A stretch of 58,021 nt of DNA from Fervidicola ferrireducens (GCF_001562425.1 NZ_LOED01000014.1:1-58021), one strand, 5' to 3'. Shown: positions 9,033 to 18,680, counted from the first letter of the stretch. Translations and numbers: made by a program. The notes: generated by a model from the letters alone, not told the origin.

Positions 9033-9846
9033 TTAATCTCCTCCAGTGCAGGAAATTTGTTTTTTTATCACCTATCTGGTAGACTTCCTTCAGCACGTTT
9101 TTCAACGTCTTTACATCGAGGTACCTGCTGAGCTTGCCTTCCCTGGCCACCGAAATTACCCCGGTTTCTTCCGAAACTATTATGGCCACCGCATCCGATT
9201 GTTCGGTAACTCCCAAAGCCGCCCTGTGCCTGGTGCCTAGCTCTTTGCTGAGGTTTGGATTTTCAGTAAGCGGAAGGTAGCAACCCGCAGCCATTACCTT
9301 ATCGTTGCGGACTATGACAGCTCCGTCGTGAAGGGGAGTATTAGGTATGAAGATGTTTATAAGGAGTTCTGCGGTAAGATACCCTTCTATCTTGATGCCG
9401 GTTTCTATATATTCGTTAAGGCCCGTTTCCCTTTCCAATACGATTAAAGCGCCTATTTTGTTTTTCGAAAGCTCTTCCGCTGCTTGTGCCAGATTATCTA
9501 TGAGAAAGCTGAGCTCCTCTTCTCCCAATCCGAAAAGGGAGCTTGAAAAGAACCTGCTCCTTCCTAGCTGTTCCAGCGCCCTTCTGAGCTCCGGCTGAAA
9601 AACCACAAGGAGCGCTATGACGCCTACGGTCATGGCATTTTTTAAAAGCCAGTGTATGGTATATAGTCCGAGCCATTCGCTCAATTTGGTAAAAACGACG
9701 AACACTATGATTCCTCGTATGAGCTGTACCGCCCGCGTGCCCCGGATGAGCTGAATGGCCTTGTAGGATACGTAAGCCACTATAGCTATGTCAAGAAGGT
9801 CCATCAACCTGAAGCCTTTGAAAAGTTCAATAATCTGTAAGGACAT
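9025..9846 (-). CDS. cdaA: Diadenylate cyclase CdaA
   Basis: The 273-aa enzyme condenses two ATP into c-di-AMP. Three predicted membrane helices occupy roughly residues 13-80. The DAC domain follows, with the catalytic motif PLHDGAVIV and the RHRAALG motif. Both signatures are intact, so activity is likely. It is the first gene of the operon. An extended -10 (TGTTATAAT) lies 31-36 bases upstream of the start codon and an AGGTGG ribosome site precedes it. Confidence 0.96.
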   Translation of the reverse strand: MSLQIIELFKGFRLMDLLDIAIVAYVSYKAIQLIRGTRAVQLIRGIIVFVVFTKLSEWLGLYTIHWLLKNAMTVGVIALLVVFQPELRRALEQLGRSRFFSSSLFGLGEEELSFLIDNLAQAAEELSKNKIGALIVLERETGLNEYIETGIKIEGYLTAELLINIFIPNTPLHDGAVIVRNDKVMAAGCYLPLTENPNLSKELGTRHRAALGVTEQSDAVAIIVSEETGVISVAREGKLSRYLDVKTLKNVLKEVYQIGDKKTNFLHWRRLNG

Positions 9847-9876
9847 TTTTCCACCTCATGACGTAATCTATCAATA

Positions 9877-9882
9877 ATTATA
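9877..9882 (-). promoter_or_regulatory. Extended -10 promoter element for cdaA
   Basis: The minus strand reads TGTTATAAT, a perfect -10 hexamer with the TGn extension, between the bactofilin-like gene and cdaA. No convincing -35 was found. The extended -10 could compensate for that. Confidence 0.5.
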
Positions 9883-9921
9883 ACATGTTGCAATAAAATA
9901 ATTATATTTTTAACGAAATTT

Positions 9922-10767
9922 CTATACCTGCCTTGTTCCGAATCTGGTATCGGCAGTGATGCCCAGGGACAGTATGAAGACCGCCAGGGAAACAATACCT
10001 CCAGCGAAAGGCACAAGCTGTATCAGCCAGAGCACCAGAGCCCCGAGCAGGTATTCAGCAAAAAGACTTTCATTTATGCGGAGGTGTACATTTAACTTTC
10101 TCCCCAGGAACACGCTTATGGCAAGATACCCGAAAAATCCGGCTATAGCCGCCAAAAGCATGACAGCTGGTATCAAAGGAATGCCTATGAGCGTGAACAC
10201 CAAAAGCAGCGCAACTACCGGCATGAGCAGCATTAAAACAAGCCCTTTGATTAATTTACCGACAGCGTCTTTATCCACGGCATTTGCGGCCACTTCCACA
10301 TTGTTGGGAAACAGGGCTATCGTCAGGGCTCCAAGGGCCAGAATGCCCAAGAATCGTAAAAAATAAAATACCATAGATCGGGGAGCTAGCATTTTGGGGT
10401 TCCAGTAAAACTCGTACTTCCACGGATTCCTCAAAACTTCGCCGATGCCGCCTGCTATGCCCACCTGGTTTATCTTCCCCAGCACCCTGCCGTTTTCTTC
10501 GACTATGACCCTGCCGCCCACAGCGGTGGCGTCACCTTCCACGATTCCGCTGACAATCACATCGCCCATTACTGCTACGGCGTCGCCCGAAATCCTGCCA
10601 TTTACAACCACGTCGCCCATAATCGCCACCGCATCGCCGTTTAAAACCTGACCGGCACCTATCACTACATCCTCCCCTATTTGCGTTATCTCACCTCCGT
10701 CTCCCCGGGCGAAGGCCGGAAAGAGGAAAAAACCACAAGGAGCGCAACGAGATATTTCCGCAATCAA
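9922..10767 (-). CDS. Bactofilin-like/beta-helix membrane protein with a frameshifted signal peptide
   Basis: The 281-aa frame has an N-terminal beta-helical repeat region (repeats such as GDAVAIMGDVVVNG and GDAVAVMGDVIVSG, residues about 35-105), like bactofilin or polymer-forming proteins. About four hydrophobic helices follow in the C-terminal half. In this frame the first 18 residues do not look like a signal peptide. The +1 frame from the TTG at 10763, which has AAGGAGG at ideal spacing, encodes MRKYLVALLVVF. One extra base in the A6 run at 10727-10732 would fuse it to LFPAFARGDGGE, giving a classical signal peptide with a PAFA cleavage site. The gene is therefore broken, misread by one base, or uses slippage. 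Function is unknown; probably an exported or membrane envelope protein. Confidence 0.7.
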   Translation of the reverse strand: MIAEISRCAPCGFFLFPAFARGDGGEITQIGEDVVIGAGQVLNGDAVAIMGDVVVNGRISGDAVAVMGDVIVSGIVEGDATAVGGRVIVEENGRVLGKINQVGIAGGIGEVLRNPWKYEFYWNPKMLAPRSMVFYFLRFLGILALGALTIALFPNNVEVAANAVDKDAVGKLIKGLVLMLLMPVVALLLVFTLIGIPLIPAVMLLAAIAGFFGYLAISVFLGRKLNVHLRINESLFAEYLLGALVLWLIQLVPFAGGIVSLAVFILSLGITADTRFGTRQV

Positions 10768-10914
10768 ACTCCTCCTTCTCCAGAAAATTACAAAAGCTGC
10801 TTAATATGATAATAACATTTATCGTAGTCATTCTCAATATGTGATATAATTAACTTGCAGTATTGATTTGCAAAAAGTCTGTAATAATTTACTTAGTAGA
10901 GGGGTCGATGTAAA

Positions 10915-12159
10915 TTGCAAAAAGCAAGCCTCAACGAAACACCTACAGCAAGCAGGCTCCATATTGCCATATTTGGCCGAAGAAATGCAGGCAAATCAAG
11001 TTTAATAAATGCTATAACCAACCAGGATATAGCCTTGGTGTCCCCTGTGGCCGGCACCACCACCGACCCGGTTTTCAAGGCCATGGAACTCTTGCCTATA
11101 GGTCCCGTCGTCATAATCGACACCGCAGGTATCGACGATGAAGGCGAGCTCGGGGAACTCCGGGTGAAGAAGACCTACCAGGTGCTCAATAAGACGGACC
11201 TTGCCGTTTTAATAATAGACGGCATGACGGGAGTTACCGACTATGACCTGGAAATCCTGGGCAGGATCCGGGAGAAAAACATACCCGTAGTCGGAGTTGT
11301 AAACAAGTGCGATGTTGCCGGATACACGCCTGAAGATAAGAAAAACTGGGAAAAAAGGCTGAATATTAACCTCATAGAAGTGTCCGCCCTGAAAAGGCAG
11401 GGCATAGAGGAACTCAAGCGGGAGATAATAAACAAAGCTCCATCGAGCATCTCGGAGCATCCTCTTATTGGCGACCTTATTTCCCCGGGCGACATCGTGG
11501 TATTGGTGGTGCCCATCGACAAAGCTGCTCCCAAAGGCAGGCTAATCCTTCCCCAGCAGCAGACTATACGGGATGTGCTGGACCACAACGCCATTGCTGT
11601 AGTCACCAAGGAGACCGAGCTGAAAAATACATTATCCTCCCTTGCCAGAAAGCCCCGAATAGTCGTGACCGACTCCCAGGCCTTCGCCCGAGTGGCTCAG
11701 GACACACCTAGGGACATCCCCATGACCTCTTTCTCGATACTTTTTGCCCGCTACAAAGGCGACTTAGCGCAGCTCGTGGAGGGCGTGAAGGCCATAAAAA
11801 ACCTAAAGCCCGGTGATAGGGTACTGATTGCCGAAGCCTGCACCCACCACAGGCAGGAAGACGACATCGGCACCGTAAAGATACCGAGGTGGCTAAGGCA
11901 GATACTTGGCTTTGATGTACAATTTGAATGGTCCAGCGGCTTTGGCTTCCCTGAAAACCTGGAGGACTTCAAGCTGGTGATTCACTGCGGGGGGTGCATG
12001 ATAAACAGAAAAGAGATGCTGTACAGGCTTTCGCTTTTAAAGCGCAGGAACATCCCGGTGGTGAACTACGGGGTCTTTATTGCATACGCCCTGGGCATAT
12101 TGGAAAGGGCTCTCGAGCCCATCCCGGAAGCTGCTTTGCTATTCTCATCGGAGTCTTAA
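10915..12159 (+). CDS. hydF: [FeFe]-hydrogenase H-cluster maturation GTPase HydF
   Basis: The 414-aa protein is the scaffold that builds the 2Fe subcluster delivered to HydA. The GTPase domain has a P-loop at residues 21-29 (GRRNAGKSS), a TTT switch near 48-50 and DTAG at 69-72. The C-terminal domain contains the cluster ligands, CTHH from Cys309 and HCGGC at about 356-360, matching the HydF CxH...HCxxC pattern. The start is TTG; an upstream ATG is followed directly by a stop. A -10-like TATAAT lies at 10845-10850, with AT-rich sequence between it and the divergent membrane gene. It stands alone here; hydE, hydG and hydA are not in the window. Confidence 0.95.
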   Translation: MQKASLNETPTASRLHIAIFGRRNAGKSSLINAITNQDIALVSPVAGTTTDPVFKAMELLPIGPVVIIDTAGIDDEGELGELRVKKTYQVLNKTDLAVLIIDGMTGVTDYDLEILGRIREKNIPVVGVVNKCDVAGYTPEDKKNWEKRLNINLIEVSALKRQGIEELKREIINKAPSSISEHPLIGDLISPGDIVVLVVPIDKAAPKGRLILPQQQTIRDVLDHNAIAVVTKETELKNTLSSLARKPRIVVTDSQAFARVAQDTPRDIPMTSFSILFARYKGDLAQLVEGVKAIKNLKPGDRVLIAEACTHHRQEDDIGTVKIPRWLRQILGFDVQFEWSSGFGFPENLEDFKLVIHCGGCMINRKEMLYRLSLLKRRNIPVVNYGVFIAYALGILERALEPIPEAALLFSSES

Positions 12160-12197
12160 GAAAGCCCCCAGCCTGGTATAAGGCGGGAGGCTTTCTT
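12158..12197 (+). terminator. Terminator after hydF, shared with the convergent TetR gene
   Basis: The arms AAGAAAGCC and GGCTTTCTT are perfect, with inner CCC/GGG and GCC/GGC pairs around an AT-rich loop. The hairpin begins within the hydF stop codon and lies between convergent genes, so it may serve both strands. Confidence 0.75.
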
Positions 12198-12204
12198 GCC
12201 CATT

Positions 12205-12786
12205 TCACATATACCCATATAAAAATATTTTGACGAGCTGGTCTGAAACCTCTTCCACATCGAATTCCCTGTTGTGGAACACCTTTTCTTCAATTACGGA
12301 AATCATCATTCCGAAGAAGCAGTAGGCGGCAAGATTTGTATCTTTTGCGTTTTGGGCGATTTTTTCAGTGCTTTCATCGATTATTTTCGAAAGCAGGTTT
12401 ATTATTTTTGTTTTCCTGTCGTATATCCATTTAACCATACTTTCGTCAATCAGGGTGTGATGGCTTGCTATTATCTTCAAAACACCGCCGTGCTTTTCCA
12501 TAAACGAAAAGCTGAATCTCACAATCTTTTTAAGGATTTCTTCCAATCCGGTATAACCTTTTATCTCGTTTTTCAGGCCAATCGTGTAAAGGTCTATTCC
12601 TTCCTTTATTATCTGCTGGAAAAGGTGTTTTTTACTCTTAAAATACTGGTAAATGGTGCCCTTGCCTATTCCAGCTTTTTCTGCAATATCCTGCATTTTC
12701 GTGTTTGGATAGCCTTTATTGGAAAATATTGAAGCAGCTGCTTCAAGTATCGATGAACGCTTTTCTACCTGTTTTTCTTTATTCAA
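12205..12786 (-). CDS. TetR/AcrR family regulator of the RND efflux operon
   Basis: The 193-aa protein has an N-terminal HTH with the TetR signature AGIGKGTIYQYFKSKK (about residues 39-54). A helical ligand-binding domain follows. The TTG start has AGAGGTG upstream at good spacing. It is the last gene of the MFP-RND-TolC operon (29 bp after the TolC-like gene), so it probably represses its own operon. A perfect GACCG-TT-CGGTC palindrome overlaps the operon promoter at 18608-18619 and is a likely operator. The efflux substrate cannot be read from the sequence. Confidence 0.88.
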   Translation of the reverse strand: MNKEKQVEKRSSILEAAASIFSNKGYPNTKMQDIAEKAGIGKGTIYQYFKSKKHLFQQIIKEGIDLYTIGLKNEIKGYTGLEEILKKIVRFSFSFMEKHGGVLKIIASHHTLIDESMVKWIYDRKTKIINLLSKIIDESTEKIAQNAKDTNLAAYCFFGMMISVIEEKVFHNREFDVEEVSDQLVKIFLYGYM

Positions 12787-12815
12787 AGGACTTCACCTCT
12801 GTAAAATTAAGAGGC

Positions 12816-14015
12816 CTATTCAAGGCCCTTGCCTGCCCAGTTGTCAAGCTGTGCTCTTGCTACATTATAATCGAACACTGAGGCTGTATATAAAAGCTCT
12901 GCCTGCCTCAAATTTTCCATGGCCTGGAGCACTTCCGCCATTGTGGCAGCCTGTGATTTATACTTAAGTTCTGTTATTCTGTATACTTCCTGCGCTGTCT
13001 CCTTAGCCTTTTGGGCAGCTTTCAATTTTTCTGCAGCCTCTACCAATGAATAATGCGCCGACCTTACCGCAAGTTCTATCTGGTTTTCCGCTTCCTCTAC
13101 TCCTAATATAGCCTTTTCAAGCTCTATTTTTGCCTTTCTATAAGTAAAAGTGTTTTCAGCGTAGTATTTTAGTGCGAGCTTACAGTTGAGTTCCGCAACT
13201 TCCTTCATTTTTCTCACACTGATAACTTCCGGCCTGAGCGCTAAGGCACTTTTGACCATTTCTTCAACATCTGGGATTTCAGCAGGTGTATAAGTGAAAG
13301 TAGTTGTGAGTTCCAGAGGAGCCGTAAGGCTGCGGCCCATAATTTTGTTGAGGTTCATTTTTGCAAGTTGGAGGTTTTTTTCTGCCGAAACTCTGTTCGC
13401 TTCAGCGCTGTCAACTGCAGATTCTGCCATTAAAACCGAATCTTTTGCCACAACACCTTGCTTATAGCTTTCCTGGGCGTTTTTTAGCTGTTCTTTAGCT
13501 CGCTGAAGTTGTACCTCTGCGTTTTTCAGGTTGTCCTGAGCTTTAAGCACATTAAAATAGGCTTTTTCTACCTCTATCCTCAGGTTTTGCTCATCGAGAG
13601 CAAGGTTCTTTTTCACTATCAGTTCATTGGCTTCTTTCAACTTGGGAGCGAGGTCTTTGATCTGTGCTCCCTCAAAACTGAAAGCCGTTGGGACATAATT
13701 TCTCAATATCTTATCATCTCGAATCTCTTCTATCTTCTTTGCTTGAAATTCAGCTTCTTCTCGCTCCACTATTGTTTTTTCGTATTCCTGCCGAGAAATT
13801 TTCAAGCTTATATTGTTTTGAAGAGCAGTATTTATGCATTCTTCAAGTGAAAAGCTTACTTTTTCTTCAGCAGCAGGACTTTTAGATGCACTGTTTGCGA
13901 TTTCGGTCGTATTAGCAGAAATATCTCCACGAGCTTTGGATTCCGCAAAGCCTGCAAGCAGCATTAAAAAACATAAGACAGCTGCAAGGAAAGATATGAT
14001 TTTTCTATTCCTCAT
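12816..14015 (-). CDS. TolC family protein of the RND efflux system
   Basis: The 399-aa protein has an N-terminal hydrophobic signal region. Long coiled-coil helices follow, with the TolC-type internal duplication (SLEECINTALQNNISLK near the start, LRPEVISVRKMKE mid-protein). TolC proteins are outer-membrane channels in diderms. Shorter homologues occur in some Firmicutes without an outer membrane, where their role is unclear. I chose the ATG at 14015 because GGGAGGG sits 8 nt upstream; a longer frame to 14042 lacks a better site. The operon neighbours are the RND pump and the MFP, so an adaptor role in the same exporter is likely. Confidence 0.82.
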   Translation of the reverse strand: MRNRKIISFLAAVLCFLMLLAGFAESKARGDISANTTEIANSASKSPAAEEKVSFSLEECINTALQNNISLKISRQEYEKTIVEREEAEFQAKKIEEIRDDKILRNYVPTAFSFEGAQIKDLAPKLKEANELIVKKNLALDEQNLRIEVEKAYFNVLKAQDNLKNAEVQLQRAKEQLKNAQESYKQGVVAKDSVLMAESAVDSAEANRVSAEKNLQLAKMNLNKIMGRSLTAPLELTTTFTYTPAEIPDVEEMVKSALALRPEVISVRKMKEVAELNCKLALKYYAENTFTYRKAKIELEKAILGVEEAENQIELAVRSAHYSLVEAAEKLKAAQKAKETAQEVYRITELKYKSQAATMAEVLQAMENLRQAELLYTASVFDYNVARAQLDNWAGKGLE

Positions 14016-14081
14016 TTTCAGGACCCTCCCTAGTTTTATCAATTTTGACCTCCTATTAAAACGCCCTGCTTTTTGTTACGA

Positions 14082-17000
14082 TTAAATGAGATTTCTGCCG
14101 AGTTTTTGCTTAAATATATTTACTCTTCTTACCACCATTGCCGACAGGTCTTCAAATATTGAATAAAGCACAGGCACAACCACCAGGGTCAAAAGGGTTG
14201 AGACGGACAATCCTCCCATTACGGTAACAGCAAGGGGCGCTTGGATTTCACTGCCTTCACCAATTCCAAGAGCAAGGGGTAAAAGGCCGAGAACTGTCGT
14301 AAGTGTTGTCATCATGATGGGCCTGAGCCTTCTTGGGCCGGCTTCAACTATCGCCTCTCTGACCGTCTTGCCTTTTGCCCTCAACTGGTTAATATAATCC
14401 ACCAGTACAATGGCATTGTTAACCGCAATACCGGCCAGCATTATAACACCGATAAATGCAGGCACGCTGAACGCCCTCCTGCTTATCAGGAGGCCAAATA
14501 CAACGCCCGTCGTGCAGAACGGTATTGCAAACATTATGGTAAATGGATGAAGGAGCGACTCGAACTGGGCTGCCATTACTGCATAAACGAGGAAAACCGC
14601 AAGAAGCAGCGCCTGGAATAGATCCGCAAACGATTCCATCATCTCTTTATTCTGGCCTTCAAAACTTATACTGTAGCCCTCCGGCAGATTGATTGAAGAA
14701 AGTGCTAACTTGATGTCATTTGTTACTTCTCCCAAACTCCTCTTATAAATATCGGCCGTCACATATACTACTCTTTTCTGATCCACACGATTAATCACAT
14801 TTGGACCTTCGGTAATCGTAAATTCAGCTATGCTTCTAAGCGGCACATTGACGCCAGACGGAGACATCAATGTCATTCCTTCAAGGTCTTCCAGTGTCTT
14901 CCTTGAAAGCTCATCGAGCTGGACGTTTACTTCCACCTCTGTCCCGGCAACCCTGTATTTTGTCGCTTCAACGCCGTTTATTGCAATTCTTACTGTTTGC
15001 GCCACCTGGCTTGCATCCAGGCCGTAGTATGAAGCCCTGTCCTTATCTACTTTTATCCGGACTTCCGGTCTTCCCTCATCTACGGATGTTTCAACATCCC
15101 TGGTACCCGGCACCTTTTTGACTACAGTTTTAACTTTTTCAGCAAGGCTTTCAAGTATAGCAAAATCGTCCCCCTTTATAGCAATCTGGAGGGGTTTACT
15201 GCTTCCTGACATCCCCGAAACAGACCCTATAGTGCTCATAGTGGTCGCGCTGTTTATCTCGATCTTTGCCCCGGGAACTTCACCAATTTTCTGCCTGATT
15301 TCTTCAACTACATCCTTAGTTGACCTCTTCCTTTCGCTGACCGGAACGAGTCGCACGTCTATGCTGGCCATTTCGCCGCTTCCGGTCGTCCCGAGGAAGC
15401 TCCTTCTTGTATCTGTTCCAACCTGTGACGAATACATCTGAACTTCTGGTATTGAAGCAACTATATTTTCTATAGATTTAACCAACTCGTCGGTTTTCTC
15501 CACCTTTGTACCAAGAGGGTATTCGATCTTTATCGATATCCTGCCTTCATCTGTCTCCGGGAAAAATTCTGTACCCACTAAAGGAACCGCCATTACGCTT
15601 ATGACAAGGAGTCCAACAATGGCAAGTATTACTATCTTCCTGTGCCTCAGGGCCCATGCAAGAAGTTTCCCATACTTTTCATCTACACTGTCGTAAAACC
15701 TGTCCATTCCCTCGAATATTCTGGCAAGAAACCCTTGTTTTTTCTCTTCAGCAGAGGTCACTTTGACCAGACGGGAACTCAGCAAAGGTACGAGTGTAAT
15801 CGCGACGATCAAGGACGACAGAAGAGAGAATGTGATGGTGAGGCTCATTTCCTTGAACAATATTCCCGCCATACCTTTTACAAAGACTATCGGCAAAAAT
15901 ACGGCAATTGTAGTCAGTGTCGATGCTACTATGGCGAGGGTAACTTCCTCTGCCCCCACACACGCTGCCTCCATGCCGCCAAGACCTAATTCCCTGTGGT
16001 GATATATATTTTCAAGTACAACTATGGAGCTATCCACCAGCATACCTATCCCAAGGGCGAGGCCGCCGAGGGATATGAGGTTCAGCGTAATGCCGCTGAA
16101 ATACATTACAACAAATGTGGCTATAATTGAGATCGGTATGGAAATTGCAATAACAACTGTTGACCTGAAATTATGTAAAAAAAGATAGAGAACTATTACC
16201 GCAAGTAAACCGCCTTGTATTGCACTTGATATCACGTTGTTTATCGACCTGTTTATAAAGTCCGATTGATCCAATATTTGATACAGTTCTATTCCTTTTG
16301 GAAGCTCTTTTTTAATCGCTTCGAGTTCTTTTTTTACTCCATTTGCCACAGCCACTGTGTTAGCGTCGCTGGATTTTTGTATAAGTATTCTTAATCCTTC
16401 GTACTTGTTGATTCTGGAATGGGTTTTTACGTCTTCCGTAGCATCTTTTACATCGGCTATATCGCTTAATCTAACTATAGCTCCCTGCCTATTAGCTACA
16501 GGAAGGTTTTTTATTTCGTCCACATTTTCAAATTCGCCAGTAGTCCTCACTATAAGCTCCCTACTGCCGTAGTCCACAGTTCCGCCTGGCAGGTTCAGGT
16601 TATTTGCTGCAAGTGCCTGTATAACCTGTGAAAAGCTGATTCCGTACCCGTTCATCTTTTGTGGTGAAAGCAGGACCCTTATCTGGCGCTCTACTCCACC
16701 TGTAACCTGGACGCTTGCAACTCCCGCTACCCTCTCAAGCCTTTTCTCTATCATATCTTCAGCAATCTGCTTCATCAAAAGCGGATCCCTGTCGCCTGTC
16801 ATGCCGTAAATAAGCACCGGCATCATAGATGGGTCGAACTTAATTACAATTGGTTCATCTGCGTCGTCCGGCAATCTTTTTTTAACCATATCTACTTTCT
16901 CTCTTATATCCGTCACCGCTGTATCAAGGTCTGTTCCCCAGTTGAAATTCACCGTAATCATGGAAACATTGGCTTCACTTGATGAAGATATGCTTTTTAT

Positions 17001-17228
17001 GTTTTCTACCCCGGCTATTTCTTTTTCAATCGGCTTTGTTATCATTGTCTCTATTTCTTCGGAGCTTGCCCCAGGGTATGTTGTCACAATAACAGCCGTC
17101 GGAAGCTGTATATCCGGCAGCAAATCAACCTGCATCTTGCTCAAGGAAACAAATCCGAGGATAATTATGACAAGCACAGCCATTAATGTTGCAACAGGTC
17201 TTTTTACAACTGTCTCCGTAATTCTCAT
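14082..17228 (-). CDS. RND-family efflux transporter, AcrB/SwrC type
   Basis: The 1048-aa protein has the full RND length. It starts with the cytosolic MRITETVVKRPVA segment and TM1, then porter loops, TM2-6, a second large loop and TM7-12. The TM4 proton-relay region reads GIGMLVDSSIVVLENI. The first Asp is present, while the second position is Ser instead of the DD pair of Gram-negative AcrB, as in some Gram-positive homologues. It exports amphiphiles or drugs by proton antiport. It is 24 bp downstream of the MFP gene and part of the same operon. Confidence 0.95.
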   Translation of the reverse strand: MRITETVVKRPVATLMAVLVIIILGFVSLSKMQVDLLPDIQLPTAVIVTTYPGASSEEIETMITKPIEKEIAGVENIKSISSSSEANVSMITVNFNWGTDLDTAVTDIREKVDMVKKRLPDDADEPIVIKFDPSMMPVLIYGMTGDRDPLLMKQIAEDMIEKRLERVAGVASVQVTGGVERQIRVLLSPQKMNGYGISFSQVIQALAANNLNLPGGTVDYGSRELIVRTTGEFENVDEIKNLPVANRQGAIVRLSDIADVKDATEDVKTHSRINKYEGLRILIQKSSDANTVAVANGVKKELEAIKKELPKGIELYQILDQSDFINRSINNVISSAIQGGLLAVIVLYLFLHNFRSTVVIAISIPISIIATFVVMYFSGITLNLISLGGLALGIGMLVDSSIVVLENIYHHRELGLGGMEAACVGAEEVTLAIVASTLTTIAVFLPIVFVKGMAGILFKEMSLTITFSLLSSLIVAITLVPLLSSRLVKVTSAEEKKQGFLARIFEGMDRFYDSVDEKYGKLLAWALRHRKIVILAIVGLLVISVMAVPLVGTEFFPETDEGRISIKIEYPLGTKVEKTDELVKSIENIVASIPEVQMYSSQVGTDTRRSFLGTTGSGEMASIDVRLVPVSERKRSTKDVVEEIRQKIGEVPGAKIEINSATTMSTIGSVSGMSGSSKPLQIAIKGDDFAILESLAEKVKTVVKKVPGTRDVETSVDEGRPEVRIKVDKDRASYYGLDASQVAQTVRIAINGVEATKYRVAGTEVEVNVQLDELSRKTLEDLEGMTLMSPSGVNVPLRSIAEFTITEGPNVINRVDQKRVVYVTADIYKRSLGEVTNDIKLALSSINLPEGYSISFEGQNKEMMESFADLFQALLLAVFLVYAVMAAQFESLLHPFTIMFAIPFCTTGVVFGLLISRRAFSVPAFIGVIMLAGIAVNNAIVLVDYINQLRAKGKTVREAIVEAGPRRLRPIMMTTLTTVLGLLPLALGIGEGSEIQAPLAVTVMGGLSVSTLLTLVVVPVLYSIFEDLSAMVVRRVNIFKQKLGRNLI

Positions 17229-17252
17229 GATTTCACCCCCCTTGCTAAATCT

Positions 17253-18542
17253 TCACTGGATTTTCACCGTAGACCCTTCCATCAGCATGTTTTGGCCGCT
17301 TACAATAACCGTCTCTCCTTCTTTCAGGCCCTCCGTTATTTCCACCTTATCGCCGTTTGTAACTCCTATCTTTACAAGTCTCTCTTCGGCTTTACCTTCA
17401 TTTACTACATAAACTACATTACCATGTTTTCTAATCAGGACAGCATCTTTTGGAACCGTAATCACATTTTCCTTTATACCCCTGACGACATTCACACTTG
17501 CAAACATGCCAGGCTTTAACTTGTGATCTTTGTTTTCCATCTCAATTTTTACCTTAAAAAGCCTGCTTGGGCCCGATGCCGGTGAAATACTACTTATTTT
17601 GCCCTTTATTTTACCTTCATTCTCAAGGGCATCTATATTCACTGTTGCTTCCTGCCCATCCTTTATTTTATTAATATCCTCTTCTGGAACATCAATAACT
17701 ACCTTAACTTTATCTATATTAACTATTGAACCTAGCGCTGCTCCTGCCTGGCACATCTCGCCTGGATTTATCTGCTTTGATGAAATCACGCCCGATATAG
17801 GTGCCTTTATTACCGAATTTCTTATATTTGTTTTTATAAGCTCCACCTGAGCCTGCGCCTGAGCAACCTGAGCCTGCGCCTGAGCAACCTGAGCCCTCAA
17901 GGCTTCAATATTTTTTGGCAACCGCTCTTTAGTCAACCTCAATTGTTCTTTTGCGCTTTCATACTGGCTTTTTGCTACTTTGTACTTCAGTTCCATGCTG
18001 TCGAATGCCTGTTTTGAAATTGCATCCGCCTCATACAAAGCCTTCATTCTCTCGTAATCAGCCTTTGTGTTTAAGTAGTTTGCCTCTGCCTGCTCAAACG
18101 CTGCCTCTGCCTGCTCAAGTTGCTGCGGCAGTGCCCCAGATTCATTGGCTGCAAGATTGGCCCTTGCCGATGCTAAGGCGGCCTTCGCCTGTGCTAAACC
18201 AGCCTCCGCCTGGGAAAGCTGGTCGTATAATTCTTCAGTTTCAAGTATTATTAGTGGCTCTCCTTCTTTTACATAGTCCCCTACTTCAAAATTGACTTCT
18301 TTTACCCTTCCAGAAATTTTACTTACAATTTTAACCTCATCGCCTGCCTCAATCTGACCTGTAAAAGTCGCTATGTCTTCTATTTTATCCTTTTTTGTCT
18401 TCATCACTTTAACCGGCACTGCTGTATCATTTTTTGCTTCTTCTTTCTTTTTTGAACATCCAGCAAGAAGGAATATTGATGCCACAAAGAGAATCAGAAA
18501 CAACGAAGCTATTATTTTGGTGTTTTTTCTGCAAAACTTCAT
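17253..18542 (-). CDS. RND efflux periplasmic-adaptor (membrane fusion) lipoprotein
   Basis: The protein has about 429 residues. A signal sequence ends in a lipobox (LLAGCSKKK). A biotinyl-lipoyl-like half (GRVKEVNFEVGDYVKEGEPL) comes next, then a long coiled coil with repeated QAQVAQAQ heptads around residues 215-240. The second lipoyl half and beta-barrel/membrane-proximal domains complete it. The ATG at 18542 is chosen because GGGG lies 8 nt upstream, while the earlier GTG overlaps that site. As the first gene of the operon it should link the RND pump to the TolC-like partner outside the membrane. Confidence 0.92.
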   Translation of the reverse strand: MKFCRKNTKIIASLFLILFVASIFLLAGCSKKKEEAKNDTAVPVKVMKTKKDKIEDIATFTGQIEAGDEVKIVSKISGRVKEVNFEVGDYVKEGEPLIILETEELYDQLSQAEAGLAQAKAALASARANLAANESGALPQQLEQAEAAFEQAEANYLNTKADYERMKALYEADAISKQAFDSMELKYKVAKSQYESAKEQLRLTKERLPKNIEALRAQVAQAQAQVAQAQAQVELIKTNIRNSVIKAPISGVISSKQINPGEMCQAGAALGSIVNIDKVKVVIDVPEEDINKIKDGQEATVNIDALENEGKIKGKISSISPASGPSRLFKVKIEMENKDHKLKPGMFASVNVVRGIKENVITVPKDAVLIRKHGNVVYVVNEGKAEERLVKIGVTNGDKVEITEGLKEGETVIVSGQNMLMEGSTVKIQ

Positions 18543-18599
18543 AAAATGCACCCCTTTTACTTTTGCGCAACTGTCATTCTTAATTGTTTTTTAGTTAGA

Positions 18600-18629
18600 A
18601 TAGTACTGACCGTTCGGTCTATTTGTCTT
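18600..18629 (-). promoter_or_regulatory. Promoter of the RND operon with embedded TetR-type operator
   Basis: On the minus strand AAGACA and TACTAT are separated by 18 bp. The spacer contains the 12-bp palindrome GACCGAACGGTC (18608-18619). A palindrome between -35 and -10 is a classic repression site. The regulator is probably the TetR at the end of the same operon. Confidence 0.6.
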
Positions 18630-18680
18630 TTTAAAAAATATCCCCCCTTTGATTGCTCAAACAATAAATCAGTTATCGCA

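Noticed and set aside
10808-10844. Fur-like sequence between the bactofilin-like gene and hydF
   Set aside because: Only about half of the 19-mer consensus positions match in this AT-rich stretch. Too weak to call.
17840-17900. Short tandem repeat in the MFP gene that might suggest a DNA repeat element
   Set aside because: It encodes coiled-coil QAQVAQAQ heptads in the adaptor protein and is explained by protein structure.
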